The notes beneath the pieces were generated by a model. That model saw only the letters and a program-made list of their open reading frames with translations. It did no database searches and had not been told where the DNA came from. A program made the translations under genes and the position numbers. 64,000 nt of DNA, taken from Lepidodermella squamata. Lineage: Eukaryota; Gastrotricha. The stretch covers positions 1,736,001 through 1,800,000 of the forward strand of contig JBLDXI010000025.1 of the NCBI GenBank assembly GCA_047495785.1, written 5' to 3'. Below, piece by piece: positions 55,980 through 64,000 of the stretch. Position 1 is the stretch's first letter. Each line of letters starts with the position of its first letter.

Positions 55980-57290
55980 GCTACACTAGTGGTTACGTCT
56001 TCCTTTACAACACGTCGCCGATCAGTTACTGGCCACTGTCGGCATCGTGTACCAGTCTACGCCGACAGTGTACCGGAGTTGCTACGCCGCTTGCGCCTCG
56101 TCTTCGAGCGTTTCCGCGATTTTCGAGTCAGCGTGTCCACAGCCAAGTGCGAACTCGCCCGTCCGGAGATCAAATTTCTGGGCCGCCGCCTCCAGTCCGC
56201 CTCCAGTGTCTCGCCTGGCCCCAGCGGCGTTGAGGATATCGCGAATTTCCCTCGTCCGAACTGCCGCCGCGACGTGCGTTCCTTTCTGGGGGTTGTGCAA
56301 CTTCCTGCGCGCCCTTTGGCCGGACTTCACCACGATCGCCGCCCCGCTGTCCGCTCTTACCTCGACTGCCGTGGCTTTCACCTGGTCTGCTGAGTGTGAA
56401 TGCTCGTTCTTAGCCTTATAGGCCGCGTTCCAGCAGCCGGGTGTTCTCGTCTACCCGGACTTCGATCGGCCGTTCAAGGTCATGTGCGATGCCTCCGACA
56501 TTGGCCTCGGCTGCCTGCTGATGCAGACTGGTGATGACGGTCTCGACCGGCTGGCGCACAGTCGCCTGCTTTCGCCCGCCGGGCGGAAGTACCCAGCTCT
56601 CAATAAAGAGTGTCTTGCGATCGTGTTTTCGTGTGAACGTTTCCGCGAATACCTGCTTGGCACCAGATTTGTCCTCGAAACCGATCACAAGGCGCTCCAG
56701 ACCCTCTGCGATCCCAACAAGCGTGTCTGGCGTTGGCTGGAAATGCTCGGCGACTACCAGTTCTGGTCCACCGTCCCGGTCGCCTCAACCTCGCCGACGG
56801 CCTCTCGCGGCCCTCCGTTGAGCTACACCTCCGACGACAGCACTTCAGCCGACGTGGCCTACGCCGCCTCGCTGTTGGCGGCCGACTCGTTCCGTCTCGA
56901 CCCCGCTGCCCTTCACGGCGCCCAGTTAGCCGACCCCGATCTCGGCCCCGTGCTACGACACTTGGACCTCGGCGAACCTCTGATTCAACCGCTCTCGGCC
57001 GGTTCAGCACGTCTCCCACAGCTGCGGGACACGATCTCGAAGGACGAAGCGGGCGTGTTCTACATGTCCGTGTCGGACCGCTTGTTCCCTCGGTTGTGCC
57101 TCATCTTACCCGCCGTCTACGTGCCGGAGGTCATCAGTGCTGCCCACGACGCGCCCGCCGCGGGTCACCTCGGCCGGGTCAAGACGCTCGAGCGCGTGAG
57201 AGACCACGTCTGGTTCCCCGGCTGCTTCAGCGATGTTCTACGATACTACCGCGAATGTCACACCTCTTCATCTCGTTCTTTACCGTTTTC
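55980..57290 (+). mobile_element. Gypsy retrotransposon fragment: RT, RNase H, start of integrase
   Basis: GC-rich plus-strand sequence reads, with two frame changes, YADSVPELLRRLRLVFERFR and KCELARPEIKFLGRRL (RT end), LRALWPDFTTIAAPLSALTS and FTWSAECECSFLAL (connection). It continues VMCDASDIGLGCLLMQTGDD, RLLSPAGRKYPALNKECLAI, VFSCERFREYLLGTRFVLET and DHKALQTL (RNase H), and finally HDAPAAGHLGRVKTLERVRD with CHTSS (integrase HHCC finger, last Cys lost). The frame from 56482 to 57363 is open. There are no LTRs and no integrase core, so it is a truncated dead copy. Confidence 0.85.
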
Positions 57291-57618
57291 AATGCAAAGG
57301 ACTGTTACTTATTCACGAGAATTCTGTCCTTCATTCCCCGTCATCAATATTAACCTGACTTGAAAGTATCAAATATTTACTTACCCGACTTTACGAGGCC
57401 AGTGCGATCTATTGATGTGTGATTCATCGTCAAGGCTGAATAATCGCCCATTTTTTAACGGTAGGCAAGCAGCAGGCAGGTAAGCTTTCCGACCACAGGC
57501 GTCAGAGAGTCATATCCATTTTCGGCTATTTTTCATTGAATTTATTAATTTTCTACAAAATGAATAAAGGGAACTCTGAAAATTAATTAATTGTAAAATC
57601 AGATAAAAAATACAGGCT
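57291..57618. other. 3' flank of H-2, nothing recognised
   Basis: AT-rich sequence between the gypsy fragment and the stop of H-2. Confidence 0.45.
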
Positions 57619-60310
57619 CTATGACTCTGCGATGGCACAAGTCGAATTGAGAATTTCTCGAAAAACTGCAGTTGCCTCGCGAAAGATTTTGCGGTTACGC
57701 AGGCATACCTTTGCAAAACGCGAATCTAACATAACAAATCGACCCAGAAGGGTTCCAACGGCCAACAAGCTCCCAGAATTGCCCCCATGCGGTTTTGACA
57801 ACAAATAGTCCGCAAAATGAGACATAATTTTTTCATAATAGTCAATCATAGTTTTTTCACCAGCCAACAAACGAGCTCGTGCTCTTGTTAAGAACGGTTT
57901 TTTATCAGAAATAATCGCGTCAAGGATGAAGACAGGGTAAAAGGAGTCTCCGATGGGCTTGTCTGCTAATTCAATCAGTATATCTCGATATAAACTCGCG
58001 ATGAAGTTGGAATCAAGCAAATCTCGTTGGTATCGCGAGTAAAGGTGCCAAGTGCATTTTTCATAATTTTCCAGGAGACGAAAAAAACGTGTTTATTCCA
58101 AATTGATCCGGTATTTTTTCTCATGGCTTGGAACCCGGCGGTATTATGGGGCGAGAAATGCGATGGCATGGTTCGTTTCACGTGAAAATTGCTTCCGCGT
58201 GAGATCAGGTGTACTTGGCACCTTTAACCAAAATACGCATGCAAAAAACGATGACGCAACAATGCATCACACACTAAAAAATAATTTTAAACCCGAATGC
58301 AATAAATTTGCTCATTTTTAGTTAGTTTCCAGCATGAATTCGACCATTATTTTATGATTTCGCGATGAATTTTTTTACATAGTTCGATTCAGAAGGCTAA
58401 TGCGATCATTTTGGTGTAAATTTTTTGTAATTCGGATGAAATTTGCACTTGGCACCTTTGACTTCCGAAGGGTATTTTGAGAAACGGAGGTCACCATTCG
58501 ATCGGCCGTATCAACTTAAGTAAGAATCCATCATAAAAACGTTTTCCGAAAAAATGTCACTTGGCACCTTTACTCGCGATACCGACGATCTAATCGATGC
58601 CGTTCAACCGACGCGATTGACCTCAAAAAAATGGCGATGAAACGTTGAATCAAATTAGTGTTCAATCCTTGCGCCATTAACATTTTGAACATGATCGACG
58701 GACTTTCAAATCGATCTGCAAATCTTGATACCAGCAATGTAGAATCTTGACGCGCCAGACATGTAAAAAATTCCAGGGAAAACACAGTCACTTCTCGATG
58801 GACTTGGGATGGTTTCATGTTTACGAGAGCAACCAATGATTCAATGAAATCCTCCACGAATTCTTTGCAGAGAAGTAGAATACCTGTCAAATCATGAGTT
58901 GCAATGGCCCCAATCAAGTTCTTGGCCAAACCGATCAACATGTTTGCGTTCAGAACGCTATGAAGCAGTGGTTTGATAACCCACTTCAGTACGAACGAAG
59001 CTATCCACGTAAACAGAATTATGATGGCCACTGAAACATTTGGGCACCTTCGAGAAAATCCGTCTTTACACATGGGCTCGCAAATCTGCAAGAACACCTT
59101 CACATAGCATTCAATCAAGTCCTGCGAAAAAGAAGTATGCAGCTTTTGCTCGTAGGTACTTTTCCAGCCGTTAAAATCTGCAGCGAAAAATGCGAGAAAT
59201 TCGGTCATCATTTGAGATTTGGTGGCGTCTGGAAGTTCGAAAAATGAGGCAAAGAACTGGCTTTTTTCAGAAGCCATTGCCATGCTATGCAGCAGGAAAT
59301 TATTTCTCCCATATTCGCAACAAGGAGCATCTGCTTCGTAGTCAATCTTAGAAGCGTTGAACAAAGTTCTCAGATGAGTAACAAAATCAGCTCGAGGCCA
59401 ATGATCAGTATACCTGAATTTCAAATTTTAATGAAAATGTTTTAATAATTCAAATAACTCACGATTCAGATGCAGAGTCTGCTTCTGCAGTCGAGGCACA
59501 GTCAAAGCATGCCGAACACCAATTTTCCCACAAGCCCCTTATAGAATTTGTATTGAACCAAGCAAGCTTCCCCGGCTGTTTGAGAAGATACTCACCGAAA
59601 GATCTGGCAAACTCTGGGTGGAATGTGAACATTCCTACAGAGGCTAGCATTCTCATTAGTGCCTGAAGAGTGAACAATTCCAGAGTATTCAGAGCCTCGC
59701 CCTTTGACAAAAGGTTTTGAAGAAAAGGCGAAGCCATGATTGCTTTCTCGCTGGCAAGATTGAAAAATGCATCATCGTAATATTTTGAATCTGCGTCATT
59801 CAATATCTGGGAAAGGGTGCAAGTTTCGAAAATCACAGTACGAGCCACATCAGATGACGGGAAACTTTGAGCAAATTGTTTCATATCGACATACTCGAAT
59901 AATTGTAATTTCACCTCTTCATACAAATCAGAGGTTTTCGAGGAATATTCAACTCCGAATTCGCCATTTGAAATAAACTTTTGGTCCGTAAAGGCGAGAA
60001 GTATAGCTGATTCTATATCCCCGGTGTCTGCGGTGAATATGAATTTCGAGACGAGATGTGCCGCAACATTAGCATCGAAGTCCCCACGAATATCCGCAGC
60101 CTCGAAGAACATATCGAATGCCTTCGAGGGGTCTGGCTCCTCAAATGCTTTGGCTTGAAGGATGTCTGCTTTCTGTATTCGTTCACTCATCGGCATGGAC
60201 TTGTCGCATTCAATTGCTAGACGGCGCAAGGTGGCATAAAACTGAACAGATCGGTCAACGGTTTGATTCGAACGAAACCACAATACACGCTTCGCTTCAG
60301 GGACAACCAT
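57619..60310 (-). CDS. H-2: unknown helical protein, second exon split by an inverted-repeat element
   Basis: Exon 1 is 60310-59463. The intron (59462-59414) runs GTGAGT...AAATTCAG. Exon 2 is 59413-57619, interrupted at 58025-58587. Without the element and one 4-bp target copy the frame is continuous (692 codons including stop), and it aligns end to end with H-1, from MVVPEAKRVLWFRSNQTVDR through QFYATLRRLAIECD, FFASFFELPDATKSQM and LLDSNFIASLYRD to VFREILNSTCAIAES. All other codons are open, so the insertion is the only visible lesion and is probably young. The element brings stops, so the present protein would end near residue 560 unless it is removed from the transcript. Confidence 0.78.
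58021..58591. mobile_element. 563-bp inverted-repeat element (MITE) with 4-bp target duplication
   Basis: The element spans 58025-58587 between direct ATCT copies (58021-58024 and 58588-58591). The H-1 paralogue has the uninterrupted sequence, which fixes the boundaries. Terminal inverted repeats are about 30 bp, beginning CGT(T/C)GGTATCGCGAGTAA and continuing AGGTGCCAAGTG. The motif CTTGGCACCTTT occurs twice more inside (near 58214 and 58447), giving subterminal repeats that may be transposase sites. No ORF is present. A 4-bp duplication fits Sola, Chapaev or Ginger-type transposases, among which I cannot choose. Confidence 0.85.
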
Positions 60311-60599
60311 ACTGATAATACAATTCTAATTCGATGAAAATATGAAAATTGAGCAAAATATATTTTTCCGGAAATTTATTCCAGAAATTGGCACAAAATT
60401 GAACACTGCACGAAAGTAACTCCAATAATTCGGGTGTAAAGTCATGATTTTCTGGAAGCAGTGACTGAGCATTTACAGAGTTTGAGAATATTTTCCTCGA
60501 TAATTCTAACCTGCTCATTTCAAAATAATGAGTAATCAGAAGTTGAACTTTGTCTCGCTTTGACTTGTGAAAAGATTGGACAATGCTTATAAAGCGAAT

Positions 60600-61253
60600 A
60601 GAAAGCTGTAAGATCAAGCGGGAATTGAGCCGGTGTAGAGGACGAATTCACGAAAAGCTAGCTCATAGCACTGCTTCCCGAAATGTACTGCGGTGTTGCA
60701 AGCAAATTTTCGCGAAACGAGGATCCATAATTACTAGTCGACCCAGAAGAGTTCCAGCAATCAATAATTTTTCAAAATCGCGTCCATCCGAATTCGACAC
60801 CAGGTAGCTAGACATTTTTTCTAGTATTTTTCCGTAATTATCAATCATCATTTTCTCTCCAGCCGCTAAGCGAGCTTTTGCTCGAGTTAAAAAAGGTTTT
60901 CGATCAGAAATGATTGCTTCGAGAATAGCAACGGAGTAAAAAGACTATTCAACAGGCATCTGTGTCAATTCAATCAACGAATCGCGATAGAATTTTGCGA
61001 TGTAAGTGGAATCAAGAAGGCTCAATCGGAGTTGTTCTTTTAAAGCAATCGACCTCAAAAATATGTTGATAAAGCCTTTCATTGAACCACAATTCAATCC
61101 CTTGGCACTTATCATTTTGAACATGACCAAAGGGCTGTCGAATCGACAAAGAAATTTTGAGACCAATAGTGTTGAGTCTTGTCGGGCGAGACGTGCCAAA
61201 ATCACGTCGGGCGAGAAGTGCACCACAAGATGGCACCATAAGATCTCTTGCAC
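60600..61253 (-). pseudogene. H-3: 5'-truncated, stop-containing copy of the H family
   Basis: The minus strand aligns with the C-terminal half of H-1 and H-2: LARLARQDSTLLVSKFLCRF, FINIFLRSIALKEQLRLSLL, DSTYIAKFYRDSLIELTQMP. A TAG then interrupts the frame, which continues SFYSVAILEAIISDRKPFLT and on to FREAVL, a second stop, and a shifted FREFVLYTGSIPA. The first exon and the N-terminal half are absent, and the match starts abruptly near 61215. It is a dead partial duplicate. Confidence 0.8.
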
Positions 61254-61342
61254 ATAAAACCAAGTCGAATTCGAAGGGGTTATTACGAGTTACATAGCAA
61301 ATGTAAATTGAACGGGAAATTGTTTGGAAATTTGGCTATCAA

Positions 61343-61627
61343 TCATTCTAAACAAGTTCTCGGTAACAATTGATGAGTGAGAATAGAAGTGGAAAGTAAA
61401 GCTGCAATCAGGTTTGCATTGAGCTGGCGGAGTTTATCAATTTTCGAAAACCAGCATTGCTTCTCGGAAGATGATGCGATTGCACAAACAAACGTTTGCG
61501 AAGCGAGAATCCATGTGAACGAATCGACCAAGAAAAGTTCTAGTAAACAATAATTTTTCCAAATTCCTTCCGCGCGGTTTTGACACCAGGTAATCCTCAA
61601 CATTTTCAAGTATTTCTCCGAAATTAT
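61343..61627 (-). pseudogene. H-4: C-terminal fragment of the H family cut by a copia LTR
   Basis: Minus-strand codons NFGEILENVEDYLVSKPRGR, NLEKLLFTRTFLGRFVHMDS and RFANVCLCNRIIFREAML match the last 70 residues of H-1 and H-2. At 61627/61628 the match stops exactly at the TGTTGG start of the copia LTR, so the gene was interrupted here. Whether the rest survives beyond the retrotransposon lies outside the window. Confidence 0.8.
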
Positions 61628-62041
61628 TGTTGGATATTACTATCATTCATTATTATTATTATTATTATTATTTCCGCCAGGCCTTTTGCACGTTATTATT
61701 ATTATATTATTTAAGTGCAAGGCCGATCGCGTGTCGTTCGTGTAGTGCTAAGGTCGCACGCTTCGTAGTTGCTGCGCCTTGCCTCCTAATAGTGACTGCG
61801 CCTAGAGCGCCAATTGATAACTGTTGTTAGCAGCGCCTAGAGCGCCAAAACCTTATTATTTAATCTCTTGACTGGCAAAGGAGAAGTAGCTAATTCGTCT
61901 CCTTTGCCAGGTTAGTTGTTTATTGCTTTTATAATAAAATGAGCTAATTCGTCTCCTTTGCCAGGTCTTGTGTCTCATCACCGAACTTAGGTCGCTTCTC
62001 TTTGGGCGTTTTCCACTCACACCATACCGTACTCTTCCACA
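61628..62041 (+). repeat. 5' LTR of copia retrotransposon
   Basis: A 414-bp stretch begins TGTTGGATATTAC and ends CTTCCACA, the TG...CA form of an LTR. It is followed directly by a tRNA primer site. The start resembles the TGTTGGAATATAC start of Drosophila copia. It contains an ATT microsatellite (61651-61672) and a perfect 13-bp hairpin (CTGGCAAAGGAGA at 61872-61884 with its inverse at 61898-61910). The left boundary is confirmed by the interrupted H-4 reading frame. Confidence 0.75.
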
Positions 62042-62072
62042 GGTTATGGGCCCAGCGCGCTTCCACTGCGCC
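62042..62072 (+). promoter_or_regulatory. Primer-binding site complementary to initiator tRNA-Met
   Basis: The 31 nt starting GGTTATGGGCCCAG are complementary to the D arm and anticodon arm of metazoan initiator tRNA-Met, not to its 3' end. Drosophila copia is primed in the same way, by a half-molecule of tRNA-iMet cut in the anticodon loop. The complementarity here extends beyond the usual 15-18 nt. Confidence 0.75.
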
Positions 62073-62314
62073 TAGAGCGCCAATTGATAACTGTTGTTAG
62101 CAGCGCCTAGAGCGCCAAAACCTTATTATTTAATCTCTTGACTGGCAAAGGAGAAGTAGCTAATTCGTCTCCTTTGCCAGGTTAGTTGTTTATTGCTTTT
62201 ATAATAAAATGAGCTAATTCGTCTCCTTTGCCAGGTCTTGTGTCTCATCACCGAACTTAGGTCGCTTCTCTTTGGGCGTTTTCCACTCACACCATACCGT
62301 ACTCTTCCACAGGT
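62065..62314 (+). repeat. Second, partial copy of the copia LTR
   Basis: This 250-bp segment is a near-identical direct copy of 61795-62044, offset by 270 bp and placed just after the primer site. The join falls on ACTGCGCC, shared by the primer site and the LTR. It ends in the same CTTCCACA and is followed by GGTAGCAGAGCG, then gag coding sequence. Confidence 0.85.
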
Positions 62315-62326
62315 AGCAGAGCGTAG

Positions 62327-64000
62327 TTTGGCTCCGATGCAGTCTGCGACAATTGCGACAATCGTGGTCACTTGGCTCCTGCCTGCCGTCAACCGCGAAA
62401 GCCGAAATCGGAGCGAAACCGCCGTCGACCTGAACATTTCGCTGGTATGACCGAAGGCGCCGCTTTCGTCGCCGGCGAATCTTTCGACTACGTCTGCGAT
62501 AACTTGGCTCTCGTTGCTGGCTCGCCCACGAAGAACGACGTCTGGATTGCCGACTCGGGATGCAGTGACATGATGTCCCCCGACCTTGGTTCAATGCGCA
62601 ACGTTGTTCTGCTCAGCCGTCCTTTCCGCATCAAGCTTGCTGACGGCAAAATCGTGTTGGCAAAGCAAAAGGGCGACGTCGATGTCCTGTTCAAATTCCA
62701 AGATCGCTCCGAAAAAGCAACAATCTACGATGTTTTACACGTACCCGACCTCGTTGCTAATTTGTTTAGTATTCGCAGGATGACAGCACTCGGTCTCGGG
62801 GCAATCTACCTTGGTGACGATGTCGAGTTCTTCGACCCAAGCACTAAGTCGACAGTCGCTACTGGCAAGTCGCACGGCTCGATGTACCTGATGAACATGG
62901 CCACGGTGCCTCAAGGTTCGGCCTTCGTCGCCGCACCCGCCGAGCTGTGGCATCTCCGCGCTGCACATGTCAACTACGACGCTGTCTCGAAGTTGCCCAA
63001 GATCACCCAAGGATGCACCGTCACTGGTTCTGCACGCCCTTTTTGCGAGCCTTGTGCGCTCGGCAAGGGTCACCGTCTGCCTCACCCTGAAGTGAAACAC
63101 GAACGTGCCGACAAGCCGCTCGACCTCGTTCACTCCGATTTGGCCGGCCCAATCGAGGTGCCAACCATCAATGGTGCCAGATACGCCATGACTTTCGTCG
63201 ATGACAGCACTCGCATGACGCATGTTTACTTTTTGAAAACCAAAGATGAGGCTTTTAACGCTTTGAAAAGCTATGTCGAATTGGTAGAAAATCAGCACCG
63301 TCGAAGACTGGCTACGCTGAGAACGGATGGCGGTGGCGAGTACATTTCGGACGAGATGGCAAACTGGTTACGCGAACGTGGCATTCTCCATGAAATGACG
63401 GCCGCCTACAGTCCCCAGCAAAATGGTGTGGCCGAACGCATGTTCCGTACGCTTTTCGAAGGTTGCCGTACGATTCTGATCCATGCTGATGCTCCCGGCT
63501 GGCTTTGGGGCGAAGCACTCGCTTACGTCTGTTACTGTCGAAATCGTATGCCTAGTCGCTCTATTCGCCCTGGCAAAACTCCATTCGAATTGTGGTTTGG
63601 TCGTCGACCGGACATCTCGATGCTACGTGTTTTCGGCTGTCGCGCTTTCGGTCTCATTCCCGAGAAGGATCGTCACAAGCTCGACCCGAAGTCGAAACTC
63701 TACCGCTTCGTCGGCATCTCCGACTGTCGAAAGGCCTACAAACTTCTCGACCCGTCGTCCAACAGGATCTTCTACCGGTACGACGTCACTTTCAACGAAG
63801 CTTCGTGCAGCTTTCCGCCCGAGCCTCGCCCTGCCGGTGTCAATGGTGATGTGCCGATTCCCGCCGCACCCGCCCCGGCCATTCTTCAACGACCTGTTCG
63901 AACCGTGAAAGTCCCCGAACACCTCAAGGACTACGTCTGCGAAACGCTGCTGGACAAAGTGGGTAAACCCCCGCTTGTCCCCGTTCCTACCGTCGTTCCT
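62327..64000 (+). CDS. Copia Gag-Pol polyprotein, partial at both ends
   Basis: An open frame continues from 62327 to the window end. First is a CCHC zinc knuckle (CDNCDNRGHLAPAC, 62345-62386), then a protease with VWIADSGCSDMM, a GAG-pre-integrase finger (LWHLRAAHVNYDA ... FCEPCALGKGH), and an integrase core with DLVHSDLAGP, TFVDDSTRM, RTDGGGEYISDEM and SPQQNGVAERM, so the DD(E) residues are present. The copia order (integrase before RT) is clear, and the RT lies beyond the window. The N-terminal Gag is missing: only about 10 codons separate the LTR copy from the knuckle, and a TAG sits just upstream. The enzyme part looks undamaged, but the element is probably non-autonomous. GC is higher than in the host exons. 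Confidence 0.85.

Noticed and set aside
62126-62594. Minus-strand frames ending ...KFGDETQDLAKETN across the copia LTR and Gag
   Set aside because: They run through the duplicated LTR and opposite the clear copia zinc knuckle, so they are antisense readings of a repeat.

Overview
The window is nuclear DNA from a small-genome invertebrate. Genes are split by short introns (mostly about 45-190 bp) with GT...TTTTCAG or TTTCTAG-type ends. There is a nuclear receptor gene, and there are animal-type mobile elements (PIF/Harbinger, Tigger/pogo, gypsy, copia, non-LTR, fold-back elements). The splice sites and the receptor would suit an ecdysozoan such as a nematode, tardigrade or small arthropod, but the species cannot be named from the sequence.

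Every confident host gene lies on the minus strand. From 5.2 to 51.4 kb there is a tandem cluster of nine genes plus one pseudogene, called RA-1 to RA-10 here from left to right. I reconstruct each as a TRIM-like module (C3HC4 RING, then a B-box-like zinc motif, then a coiled coil) joined to a long ankyrin-repeat domain. They form three subfamilies by exon layout: I (RA-3, RA-5, RA-8), II (RA-4 pseudogene, RA-6, RA-7, RA-9) and III (RA-1, RA-2, RA-10). Splice phases agree across every reconstructed gene, and in subfamilies I and II the zinc module is exactly 131 codons. In RA-7, RA-8 and RA-9 the two halves are separated only by short introns. In the other six, one intron between the zinc module and the ankyrin exon has swollen to 1.4-5.3 kb with mobile-element debris, an intact Harbinger element (RA-1) or a whole nuclear receptor gene (RA-5). 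A II-I gene pair appears to have been duplicated (RA-9/RA-8, RA-6/RA-5, RA-4/RA-3). Left of the cluster (0-4.4 kb) are four ankyrin-only genes that share the same opening ankyrin signature.

From 51.5 to 61.6 kb is a second tandem family (H-1 to H-4) of unknown, mostly helical proteins. One copy is intact, one is split by a 563-bp inverted-repeat element with a 4-bp target duplication, one is a pseudogene, and one is cut by a copia retrotransposon. The copia element fills the right end of the window and has an unusual duplicated LTR around a 31-nt initiator-tRNA-Met primer site.

The biological inference is that this is a fast-evolving, transposon-battered array of putative ubiquitin ligases with ankyrin recognition domains. 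The architecture suggests an expanded recognition or immune-type family, but no sequence feature proves that role.
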